Assembly (NCBI GenBank): GCA_012035435.1
Contig: JAAUPH010000075.1
Location: 1-9,350, forward strand
DNA: 9,350 nt
Direction of reading: 5' to 3'
DNA from: Sphingopyxis sp.
GTDB taxonomy: Bacteria; Pseudomonadota; Alphaproteobacteria; Sphingomonadales; Sphingomonadaceae
Of the stretch, positions 1 to 7,098 are shown one piece after another (the first letter of the stretch is position 1; the number at the start of each line of letters is the position of its first letter). Position numbers and translations under genes: made by a program. The notes under the pieces were generated by a model, which searched no databases, was not told the DNA's origin, and worked only from the letters and a program-made list of their open reading frames with translations.

Positions 1-1007
1 GCTGCAGTCGCTTCACGGTCTGAGCCTTGCGCAGACCGCCTACATGGTGCGCGACCGGCTGTCCTGGATGCGGTTCTGCGGGCTGGGACCGGCGGATCGG
101 GTGCCCGACGCCAATACGCTGTGGGATTTTCGGGAGGCGCTGATCAAGGCCAAAGCGCTCGACAAGGTCTTCGCGCGATTGGACGAAGCGATCACGTCGG
201 CGGGTTACCTTCCCATGGGCGGCCAGATCATCGACTCAACGCTGGTTACGGCGCCACGACAGCACAACTCGGAAGACGAGAAGGCCGCAATCAAGGAGGG
301 CAAGACCGCCCGCGATATCTGGCCGGACAATCCGGCCAGGGCCGGACAGAAGGACACATCAACCCGCTGGACCGTGAAGTTCTCCAAGGCCAAACTCAAA
401 GAGGATGGCACCAAGCAGATCGATATCGCCATTCCGACGTTTGGCTACAAGAACCATGTCTCGATTGATCGCAAGCACGGCATCAACCGCCGCCAGATCA
501 CCAGCGATGCTGCGGCCTATGACGGTGCACGGCTGCGCGAGGGGTTGATCGATCCGCGGAACACGGCCTCCAGTGTTTGGGCGGATACCACCTACCGCTC
601 GGCGGCCAACGAGGAATACCTCGAAAACTGCGGCAAGAAGAGCCGCATTCACCAAAAGAAACCGAAGGGCAAGCCGATGCCCAAAGCGATTGCCCGCGGC
701 AATGCTACCAAGTCGAAAATCCGCGCGCGTGTCGAGCATGTCTTTGCCGAGCAGAAGGACAGGATGGGTCTCTTCATCCGCACCATCGGCATCGACAGGG
801 CCAGAGCGGCCATCACCATGGTGAACATGGCCTACAATATGAAGCGGTGGCGGTGGCTCAACAGCCAAGCCATGTCCGCATGAGCCGAAACGCTCCAAAA
901 AGCGCACAGGAAACAGTGAAATCACTGCAAAAACCGCGCGAAACAGGACCGCCAAGAGCCACTTCTGGCGCAAAACGCATCAAACAAACCGGTTTCCGGA
1001 GGTGTCC
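1..1007 (+). mobile_element. IS5-family insertion sequence, right part only
   Basis: The transposase frame is open from the first bases of the window, so the left end of the element lies outside. The right end is most likely at 1007: bases 990-1007 end in ggaggtgtcc, whose reverse complement ggacacctcc is a common type of IS5-family terminus. The 120 bp between the transposase stop and this end hold nothing else recognisable. The exact end is inferred, because neither the partner inverted repeat nor a target duplication can be seen. The element ends about 120 bp before the rhs start codon. Confidence 0.7.
2..883 (+). CDS. IS5-family transposase (5'-truncated by window edge)
   Basis: DDE transposase that would cut and rejoin the ends of its own insertion sequence. 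The frame is open from base 2 and reads LQSLHGLSLAQTAYMVRDRL before continuing into the conserved part, so the ATG at 44 is internal and the true start is upstream of the window. The order of motifs matches IS5 InsH-type enzymes: an N-terminal DUF772-like part (WMRFCGLGPADRVPDANTLWDF), first catalytic Asp in IIDSTLV (codon 233-235), second Asp in ADTTYRS (584-586), and Glu in RARVEHVF (734-736). All three catalytic residues are therefore present. A long Lys-rich insertion sits between the first two Asp residues. The C-terminus is complete and ends with TGA at 881-883. No frameshift is visible in this part, so the element could be active if the left part is intact. Confidence 0.9.
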   Translation: MQSLHGLSLAQTAYMVRDRLSWMRFCGLGPADRVPDANTLWDFREALIKAKALDKVFARLDEAITSAGYLPMGGQIIDSTLVTAPRQHNSEDEKAAIKEGKTARDIWPDNPARAGQKDTSTRWTVKFSKAKLKEDGTKQIDIAIPTFGYKNHVSIDRKHGINRRQITSDAAAYDGARLREGLIDPRNTASSVWADTTYRSAANEEYLENCGKKSRIHQKKPKGKPMPKAIARGNATKSKIRARVEHVFAEQKDRMGLFIRTIGIDRARAAITMVNMAYNMKRWRWLNSQAMSA

Positions 1008-1126
1008 ATCAGTTAAAAATTCATCAAAGCATCATTGCCTTCTGGCTAGCTATGGTTTTTCTTAACCGCGCTTGTAAGGTTGGTTCATCTTCCGGGCGTC
1101 CGAAATCAAACTGATGGGGCTTTTCA
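1008..1126 (+). promoter_or_regulatory. rhs upstream region
   Basis: About 119 bp between the IS5 right end and the rhs GTG. Any rhs promoter must lie here or come from the insertion sequence. I could not find a convincing -35/-10 pair. A G-rich run, atgggg at 1113-1118, is the only ribosome-binding-like stretch near the start codon, and it is weak. No operator or riboswitch-like fold was recognised. Confidence 0.25.
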
Positions 1127-4100
1127 GTGTTTCGACTATTTCAGAATTCCTGGTCCCGCCATGTCAGTATTTTTTTAATGACGCTTGCTGCGGCATTGGC
1201 TTTGCAGTCGGCTTCATTCGCAGCTCCTTTAAGGCAAGATGTTATCCGATGGGGAGTATATGCAGGCCCTGAGCCGTCAACGCCTTGGGTTTCGTCAGCC
1301 GGCGCTTCTTGTTTTCTGAGTTGGCAGTATTATGCTGATCCCAATCCAATATTAGGCACAAAATATGGTCAAAAAGGAGTAGCTGGATGTGATTGGGAGA
1401 CAATACCCGCTGTTCCTGGTCCGACCGTGATATTCGCTGATTGCGGCTATTATGAAAATAATGAGTTTGTTTCTTTAGGATTTCTCGGGAATTTCAAAGG
1501 AGAAAATTGTGATCTGAGCGTAAATACTGACAGATCGCCAGGTCTATGTCGGCCAGATCGCATAGGGACACCAAATCCTGTTATTCTGTCCAGCGGCGCA
1601 AAGTATCGCGACGATGTTGATTTCGTGACTGCTGACGGTTTGATGCGGGTTAAGCGTCATTACCGGAGCAATCAGTTTTCGGACATGCCGTATGCTGGTG
1701 TTGCTTATGGCCCGAACATTGGAGCCGGTTGGTCGTTCGAAAACCAGTGGCGCATTGGGCTTACTGATGATTTTGCTGGCTTTAATGCTGGAGTTTTCAT
1801 CATTCGTAAGGGAGATGGTGGCGAATATAAGTATCAACTCAATGCCAACGGATCAATTGTCCCTGCAATTTCCGAAAATTATGGGGATCGTGATTTTGCA
1901 ATTAGTTTGGTAAGTCCGACGAATTTTTCAGGAAATTATCAAGGAATAATCAATTCGGGTGCACGTTTTCGGATCCGTGACAATGACGGCACAGTCGTTC
2001 TCATGGATCTGTTTGCAAAAGACGGAACGTTCAAGTTCGGGCGGATTCACTCTGTACAGACACCCGAAGGTTATCTGCAAACCTACGCATATTCTGTCGA
2101 GAGCCGCATTAGTACAATTACCGACAGTTTTAGCCGGACTCTGACATTTAATTGGGCAGAGCGCAGCGTTGCAGGTTCAGAAGGGCCGGCAGTTCAATCG
2201 GTGGACATCACTTCAATCGGTCTGCCTGACGGCAATCGGGTTGAATATGTCTATGATACCGTCAACGGAACCGCCGCGCTTCCCGGGACATCTCGGCTTA
2301 AAACTGTGACGATCAAAAGCGCTGCCAATGTGACATTGGATAGTACGACATACCACTATGAGAATGCGGATTATGTTTATGCTTTGACCGGCGTGACAGA
2401 CAACCGTGGCGTTCGGTTCCGGACGTCCACCTACGATGTTTCCGGTCGTGTTTCGATGAGTGAGGGCCCTGCGGGTATCGACCGGCTCACCTTTGTTTAT
2501 GATCAGGTCACTCTGAACAATCAGCTTTATTTCCGTGCCACAACGACAAACGTCAAAGGCAAGACCACCCGCTATCTGTTCCGCTATCTCAGCGATCCTG
2601 CCTATCCGCACAGCAAGGTTTTTGAACGGTTGGAAGGTGACGTGTCGGCCAATTGCCCCGCGACAGTTGGCACCTTTGAATGGCAGTTCATCGGCAATCG
2701 TGAGTATGTTTCGTCATGGACCGATGCCGAGGGTCGTGTGACGTCTTATCTGCGCGACGGCTTTGGCCGCGCGACGAGCGTCACTGAAGGCACTGGCCCT
2801 GCGCAACGCGTAACCACCATGACCTGGTCGGATGTCAACAACCAACCGCTGATTGTCACCGAGCCGGGCCGTCGCACGCAGTTCAATTATGGTACGACGG
2901 GCCGCTTGACCTCGGTGACCCAGACGGATCTGACAACGTCGACGGTTCCCTATTCAACCAATGGGCAGCAGCGGACGTGGACTTATACCTATGGTGCAGG
3001 CGGCCGCGTCACTGCGGTTGATGGCCCGCTGGCTGGTACGGGTGACCGGGTTTTGTATGCCTATGCGGCAAATGGCAACCTGACCTCGACCACCAATGAG
3101 GTTGGTCACATCACAACCATCAATGCCAGCAACAGCCGCGGTCAGCCGACGCGGTCGACGGATCCAAACGGCGTCGTCACCAACTACACCTATGATGGGT
3201 TGGGGCGTCTGGCCTCCATGGTCAACAGTGTCGGCGCAACGCCAACCACAACCAGTTTCACCTATGACGCGGTCGGACTGATCAAGCGCATCACGGTGCC
3301 GGGCGGCGTCTACCTCGATCACACCTATGATGCTGCGCGCCGGTTGATCACAGTCACCAACAGTTCCAATGAGTCGATCACCTACACCCGCGACGCAATG
3401 GGCCAGATTACGAGGACGCAGGTCAGGGCCGGCACTGTTGTCAAAGCACAGCGCGACAATGTCTATGACGAGCTTGGCCGTCTGATGCGCACGGTCGGTG
3501 CATCCAGTGCCAAGAACTGGAAAGTCGGCTACGACAAGACCGACAATATTATTTCGGTGACTGATCCGCGCTCAAAAATCTGGTCCTATGGCTTTGACTC
3601 ACTCAATCGCCTGATATCCGAGACCGAACCTGGAACAGGCACAGTCACAATGGGTCTGAACGGTATTGATGCCGTGACCAGCTATAAAGACCGTCGCAAC
3701 CTGACCACGAGTTATGTGCGCAACGGGTTTGGCGACGTGATCCGGCAGACCAATCCCGATACCGGCATCACCGATTACATTTATGATGCCCGCGGCTTGC
3801 TGATCCAGATCAAGGATGCCCGCAACGTCATCACCAACATGACCTATGATGCCGCCGGCCGCATGCTGACGCGCACCTATCCTGCCGCTACCGCCGAGAA
3901 TGTCACCTTCACCTATGACAGTGTGGCAAATGGCAACAAGGGCAAGGGCCTCCTGACGCGGCTGGCCGATCAGGCGGGGGCATCGGTATTTGTGTATGAT
4001 GTGCGCGGCAATCTGCTGTCGGAAACGCGCACCATTGGCACTGTTGCCTATGCGGTCAGATACACCTACGACGCCGCCGACCGGCTGACCTCGATGACCT

Positions 4101-5842
4101 ATCCGTCGGGCCGGATCGTCACCTATGTGCGCAACGCCCAAGGCAAGATCACCGGTGTGACGTCCAAAGCCAATGCGACGGCTGCGGCGCTGACGCTGGC
4201 GTCGAACGTGGTCTGGCAGCCCAATGTTGCGGGTGCGGTGGCCGGGGAAACAGTGTTCGGCCAGGGCAGTATCGCAACGGCGGTGCAGAGCATGGCTCTG
4301 CCGGGCGATGGCGGCCTCGGGCAGGTCGATCTGCTGCAGTCGCTGACCTATGGCAACGGCCTTGTGCTGTGGAAGAACTTCTCGACCGACAATGAGCTCT
4401 ATCAGCTGATTGTCGAGCAGACGCCGAGCACACCCGCCGGCATCCGCGTCAACCGGTTCCAGAACCGGGCCGACAACACCTTCATCACCGGCATTGTGGA
4501 TGGCGTTACCGCGGCCAATTCCGAGACGTTCACCTACACCGATGCCGGGCGTCTGTCGGGCGCGACATCGGGCGCCGGCTCCTATGGCACGCGGGCCTGG
4601 ACCTATGACAATAACGGCAACCGCCTGTCCCAGACCGCCAATGGCGTGGCCAACACCTACACCTATCCGGCGAACAACAACCGGCTGACCAATGTCAAAC
4701 AGGGCACCACCACCACGCGGGCCTTCCTGTATGATGCCGCCGGCCACATGACCCGCGATACGCGTGGTGCGACGCAATACAACACTGCCATTAACAATGC
4801 CGGCCGCATCCGCACCCTGTCGATCGGCACAACGCTGAAGACAACCTACACCTATGACGGGCTCCAGCGGCTGCGCGTGCGCACGCAGGCCTCGCCCGCC
4901 TCAACCACCCATCTGGTGTGGAACGCGTTTGGCACCATCATCGCCGAGCATGCTGCGGCAGGTGCCGTCCAGAAAGAATACATCTGGCTGGGCGATACGC
5001 CGCTGGCGGTGTTTGAGGGCGCGAGCCTGTATTACGTCCACCCCGATCACCTCGACCGTCCGGTGATGATGACCAACGCCAATGCCGGACAGACCATTGC
5101 CTGGCAGGCCAATTACGATCCGTTCGGCAATGCCGTCACCGTCACGGCCGCACCGGTCAACAACCAGCGCCTGCCCGGGCAATGGTTCCAACTGGAAGAC
5201 GGCCTCTCCTACAACTGGCACCGCACATACGATCCCACCATTGGCCGCTACACCCAGCCCGACCCGCTCGGCTTTGTGGACGGGCCAAGCATTTATGCTT
5301 ATGCTGGCGGGAACCCGCTGGTGTTTAATGACTTTACCGGGTTGGATACACCGGCAATGGGGCCGTACGGACCATGTTATTCAGGTGTCTGCGGAGGCGC
5401 GTACAAGTTGCTAAAATCGCCCAAATATGACTTTTTGGACTGCAATAGCGAGGCAAGAGGAAGGATCAGGTCTTTCACATGCGGAGCGCCGTCGCTCAAA
5501 TGCAATAAATTTGTTTGGGATGCTGCTAGCGGAGCCAACAAGTCTCCAGGACGTATGCCAGATGGCCGGATTCCATCTGCCAGTGAGTGGGGCAATCGAT
5601 CCACTCCAATAGGCGGCTACTATCCTTTGCCTTCAGGTGAGCAGCCACAGCCAGGGGACATTGTTGGTGACGGGCAGCATGTGGGTATTTTTTCACCATT
5701 GACCGGACAAAATGGACCGAATGGGTCTCCGGGCACGATTTCATCGAGATCAAGTCTACCATTTGGCGGGGATAGCGTTGTGCACAATGATTGGGGATTC
5801 CGTCCTGGTCAAAGCCCTGTAATTTGGCGGCCTATAAACTGA
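1127..5842 (+). CDS. Secreted Rhs/YD-repeat polymorphic toxin with papain-like C-terminal tip
   Basis: A 1571-residue Rhs-family protein. Residues 1-32 look like a Sec signal peptide: basic N-region, hydrophobic SIFLMTLAAALALQ, likely cleavage after S-F-A. A unique stretch with five cysteines (62, 89, 106, 128, 141) follows. About 149-212 resembles the DUF6531-type Rhs N-terminal domain (NPV...YRDDVDF...RHYRSNQF...GAGWSF). YD-type repeats (YDGLGRLASM, YDELGRLMRT, YDAAGRMLTR and more than twenty in all) run from about 436 to 1265 and would build the Rhs shell. The core end is typical: YVHPDHLDRPV (about 1303), YDPTIGRYTQPDPLGF (1368-1383), then NPLVFNDFTGLD (1396-1407). The last 165 residues are the variable tip. 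No PAAR or transmembrane pair is visible, so a PAAR-Rhs type VI effector is unlikely. The start is GTG at 1127; the signal peptide right behind it supports this choice. The first 1.4 kb and the tip are AT-richer than the core, a mosaic usual for this family. Confidence 0.9.
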   Translation: MFRLFQNSWSRHVSIFLMTLAAALALQSASFAAPLRQDVIRWGVYAGPEPSTPWVSSAGASCFLSWQYYADPNPILGTKYGQKGVAGCDWETIPAVPGPTVIFADCGYYENNEFVSLGFLGNFKGENCDLSVNTDRSPGLCRPDRIGTPNPVILSSGAKYRDDVDFVTADGLMRVKRHYRSNQFSDMPYAGVAYGPNIGAGWSFENQWRIGLTDDFAGFNAGVFIIRKGDGGEYKYQLNANGSIVPAISENYGDRDFAISLVSPTNFSGNYQGIINSGARFRIRDNDGTVVLMDLFAKDGTFKFGRIHSVQTPEGYLQTYAYSVESRISTITDSFSRTLTFNWAERSVAGSEGPAVQSVDITSIGLPDGNRVEYVYDTVNGTAALPGTSRLKTVTIKSAANVTLDSTTYHYENADYVYALTGVTDNRGVRFRTSTYDVSGRVSMSEGPAGIDRLTFVYDQVTLNNQLYFRATTTNVKGKTTRYLFRYLSDPAYPHSKVFERLEGDVSANCPATVGTFEWQFIGNREYVSSWTDAEGRVTSYLRDGFGRATSVTEGTGPAQRVTTMTWSDVNNQPLIVTEPGRRTQFNYGTTGRLTSVTQTDLTTSTVPYSTNGQQRTWTYTYGAGGRVTAVDGPLAGTGDRVLYAYAANGNLTSTTNEVGHITTINASNSRGQPTRSTDPNGVVTNYTYDGLGRLASMVNSVGATPTTTSFTYDAVGLIKRITVPGGVYLDHTYDAARRLITVTNSSNESITYTRDAMGQITRTQVRAGTVVKAQRDNVYDELGRLMRTVGASSAKNWKVGYDKTDNIISVTDPRSKIWSYGFDSLNRLISETEPGTGTVTMGLNGIDAVTSYKDRRNLTTSYVRNGFGDVIRQTNPDTGITDYIYDARGLLIQIKDARNVITNMTYDAAGRMLTRTYPAATAENVTFTYDSVANGNKGKGLLTRLADQAGASVFVYDVRGNLLSETRTIGTVAYAVRYTYDAADRLTSMTYPSGRIVTYVRNAQGKITGVTSKANATAAALTLASNVVWQPNVAGAVAGETVFGQGSIATAVQSMALPGDGGLGQVDLLQSLTYGNGLVLWKNFSTDNELYQLIVEQTPSTPAGIRVNRFQNRADNTFITGIVDGVTAANSETFTYTDAGRLSGATSGAGSYGTRAWTYDNNGNRLSQTANGVANTYTYPANNNRLTNVKQGTTTTRAFLYDAAGHMTRDTRGATQYNTAINNAGRIRTLSIGTTLKTTYTYDGLQRLRVRTQASPASTTHLVWNAFGTIIAEHAAAGAVQKEYIWLGDTPLAVFEGASLYYVHPDHLDRPVMMTNANAGQTIAWQANYDPFGNAVTVTAAPVNNQRLPGQWFQLEDGLSYNWHRTYDPTIGRYTQPDPLGFVDGPSIYAYAGGNPLVFNDFTGLDTPAMGPYGPCYSGVCGGAYKLLKSPKYDFLDCNSEARGRIRSFTCGAPSLKCNKFVWDAASGANKSPGRMPDGRIPSASEWGNRSTPIGGYYPLPSGEQPQPGDIVGDGQHVGIFSPLTGQNGPNGSPGTISSRSSLPFGGDSVVHNDWGFRPGQSPVIWRPIN
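4352..4950 (+). repeat. Rhs core segment duplicated at 6330-7054
   Basis: These 599 bases, codons 1076-1275 of the intact rhs gene, reappear in the same orientation at 6330-7054. The second copy is 725 bases because of two insertions with a net gain of 126 bases. By eye the copies differ at roughly one base in twenty over the first 259 bases, partly at third codon positions. The two copies flank the toxin tip and the candidate immunity gene, so recombination between them would delete or exchange that cassette. Confidence 0.9.
5345..5842 (+). other. Rhs C-terminal toxin tip, papain-like (NlpC/P60 or CHAP-like) hydrolase
   Basis: Residues 1407-1571, following the Rhs junction NPLVFNDFTGL. Base composition shifts to AT-richer here, as expected for an exchangeable tip. 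The fold guess rests on KCNKFVWDAA (candidate nucleophile Cys1459), then QPGDIVGDGQHVGIFSP, where PGDIV...HVGI is the classic second motif of NlpC/P60 and CHAP amidases with catalytic His1518, and finally VVHNDWGF (His1553, Asn1554, Asp1555) as a possible third polar residue. Such enzymes cut amide bonds in peptidoglycan stem peptides, or more rarely act as deamidases or peptidases on proteins. Four more cysteines (1417, 1422, 1439, 1452) could form two disulfides in an oxidising compartment. The papain-like assignment is fairly secure; the substrate is inference. Confidence 0.7.
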
Positions 5843-5867
5843 TTTTCGTATCATTAGGAATAACATA

Positions 5868-6221
5868 ATGATGAAAGACGGAATTAGTATTGTGATCGCA
5901 TCTTTTGCACTGCCACTTATTTATATTATTTTTCTTACGATTGATCAGTATGGCTATTCCGACTATTATATCGAATTAAATTGGATTAGTAATACATTAT
6001 TATTGCTATTTCTCGGCTCTGTAATTTGTTTATTAATCACTAAAAAATTAGAAATGAAATTAAAGATTATTATAATATTATTTTTCTCTACAATTACATC
6101 TATTATTTATAATAATACAAATCTAATTGCATTTTTTTTCTATACATCTGCTTGTTTTATTTATTATTCTGTAAATCACATGATATTTAGTAAATTAAAA
6201 AAATCAATATTTAGAATTTAA
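5868..6221 (+). CDS. Small four-helix membrane protein, candidate immunity protein
   Basis: A 117-residue hydrophobic protein of no family I recognise. Four membrane segments can be drawn at about residues 5-26 (ISIVIASFALPLIYIIFLTI), 40-57, 65-81 and 86-107, with a basic C-terminus (KLKKSIFRI). The gene begins 25 bp after the rhs stop. AGGAA at 5856-5860 stands 7 bp before the first of two adjacent ATG codons (5868 and 5871); either could be used. Position directly behind an Rhs toxin tip, same strand and close spacing are the usual setting of the cognate immunity gene, and an inner-membrane location fits protection against a toxin acting in the periplasm. The DNA is strikingly AT-rich compared with everything around it, which marks it as acquired together with the tip. 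The immunity role rests on context only. Confidence 0.75.
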   Translation: MMKDGISIVIASFALPLIYIIFLTIDQYGYSDYYIELNWISNTLLLLFLGSVICLLITKKLEMKLKIIIILFFSTITSIIYNNTNLIAFFFYTSACFIYYSVNHMIFSKLKKSIFRI

Positions 6222-6329
6222 TTATACTCAAGCGGCTTTGAGATCTATAATTGAGAATTTTTCATCAATTTAAAATAATTTAAATGAATTTTATTAATTA
6301 GAGAATTAATAGAATGAGATTTCGTCTTC
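6222..6329 (+). other. AT-rich spacer after the immunity gene, weak hairpin
   Basis: This 108-bp stretch is as AT-rich as the gene before it and ends abruptly where the GC-rich rhs fragment begins at 6330. A small inverted repeat, ctcaa/ttgag at 6227-6231 and 6238-6242 with a 6-base loop, lies 5 bp after the stop codon. A T-run follows only about 15 bases later, so it is a poor terminator candidate. No gene was found. Confidence 0.4.
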
Positions 6330-6588
6330 GGCAACGGCCTTGTGCTGTGGAAGAACCTCTCGACTGACAATGAGCTCTATCAGCTGATTGTCGAGCAGAT
6401 GCCGAGCACGCCCGCCGGCATCCGTGTCAACCGGTTGCAGAACCGGGCCGACAACACCTTCATCACCGGCATTGTGGATGGCGTGACGGCGGCCAATTCC
6501 GAGACGTTCACCTACACCGATGCCGGGCGTCTGTCGGGCGCGACATCGGGCGCGGGCTCCTACGGCACCCGAAGCTGGACCTATGACA

Positions 6589-6638
6589 CAGTCTTTGCCC
6601 TGCCCTTAAGCGGCAAGCCGCTGGCGGGGGCCCCGGCG
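6589..6638 (+). repeat. Short GC-rich insertion 1 in the rhs fragment
   Basis: Fifty bases here replace the seven bases ataacgg of the intact gene (after TGG ACC TAT GAC A at 4608-4609). It contains the inverted repeat gcggc-aa-gccgc at 6610-6621 and a ggggcccc core near 6627-6634. Boundaries come from the alignment with the intact copy and may shift by a base or two. No target duplication is evident. It may be a small palindromic repeat element, but only one copy is present in the window. Confidence 0.6.
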
Positions 6639-6876
6639 CAACCGCCTGTCCCAGACCGCCAATGGCGTGGCCAACACCTACACCTATCCGGCGAACAACA
6701 ACCGGCTGACCAATGTCAGGCAAGGCACCACCACCACGCGGGCCTTCCTGTATGATGCCGCCGGCCACATAACCCGTGATACGCGCGGCGCCACGCAATA
6801 CAACACTGCCATTAACAATGCTGGCCGCATCCGCACCCTGTCGATCGGCACGACGCTGAAGACAACCTACACCTAT

Positions 6877-6965
6877 CCTCGCTGCCCTTCGCATGGCTCA
6901 GGGCGTTCGTTGCTCACATCAGTCCACCGGACTGATGTGTCGGCGCTGCGCTCCGTCGCCCCTCA
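6877..6965 (+). repeat. Palindromic mini-insertion 2 with perfect 11-bp hairpin
   Basis: Eighty-nine bases replace six bases (gacggg) of the intact rhs copy. The centre is a perfect inverted repeat, cacatcagtcc and ggactgatgtg at 6915-6925 and 6929-6939 around a 3-base loop acc. Outer parts can pair again through gggcg (6901-6905) and cgccc (6957-6961), so the whole piece can fold as a long imperfect hairpin. This is the build of REP- or RPE-like mobile palindromes that land inside genes. No transposase is encoded in it. Confidence 0.75.
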
Positions 6966-7054
6966 CTCCAGCGGCTGCGCGTGCGCACGCAGGCCTCGCC
7001 CGCCTCAACCACCCATCTGGTGTGGAACGCCTTCGGCACCATCATCGCCGAGCA

Positions 7055-7098
7055 CGGTGAAGAGCGGTTCGCGCAGCGAACGAATTGATCCAGTGGGG
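7055..7098 (+). repeat. Hairpin-bearing stretch between rhs fragment and IS1182 element
   Basis: Homology to rhs ends at 7054. The next bases carry gttcgc-gca-gcgaac (7067-7072 and 7076-7081) and continue with gaattgatccagtgg before sequence that looks like the start of the IS1182-type element. It resembles one arm of another palindromic mini-element. The exact border with the insertion sequence is not determined. Confidence 0.4.

Larger units (their letters stand above)
6330..7054 (+). pseudogene. Orphan Rhs core fragment, disrupted
   Basis: A second copy of codons 1076-1275 of the neighbouring rhs gene, without start, core end or toxin tip. It begins mid-gene (G-N-G-L-V-L-W-K-N) and stops at the equivalent of base 4950. 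Two insertions break it: 50 bases at 6589-6638 replacing 7, and 89 bases at 6877-6965 replacing 6. The first shifts the frame by one, the second restores it, but the stretch between reads in another frame and the original frame meets a stop at 6753-6755. It therefore cannot make an Rhs protein. Orphan rhs ends behind a toxin/immunity pair usually store alternative tips; here the part that would carry a tip is missing and an IS1182-type element stands in its place. Divergence from the intact copy suggests a displaced or imported allele and not a very recent duplication. Confidence 0.9.

Noticed and set aside
359..973. Long minus-strand open frame opposite the IS5 transposase
   Set aside because: Low-complexity translation in GC-rich DNA that mirrors the real transposase; no family motifs.
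3599..4777. 392-codon minus-strand open frame opposite the rhs core
   Set aside because: Gly/Arg/Ile-rich antisense reading of YD repeats; the plus frame has clear Rhs motifs throughout.
1127..5842. CRISPR-like or tandem DNA repeat array in the rhs gene
   Set aside because: The recurring tat-gay motifs are codons of degenerate YD repeats; spacing and sequence vary as in protein repeats.
6227..6242. Possible terminator after the immunity gene
   Set aside because: Stem of only 5 bp and no T-run directly behind it; kept only as a remark in the spacer entry.
6314..6367. Short ATG frame at the junction before the rhs fragment
   Set aside because: Seventeen codons, no ribosome-binding site, reads the fragment out of frame.
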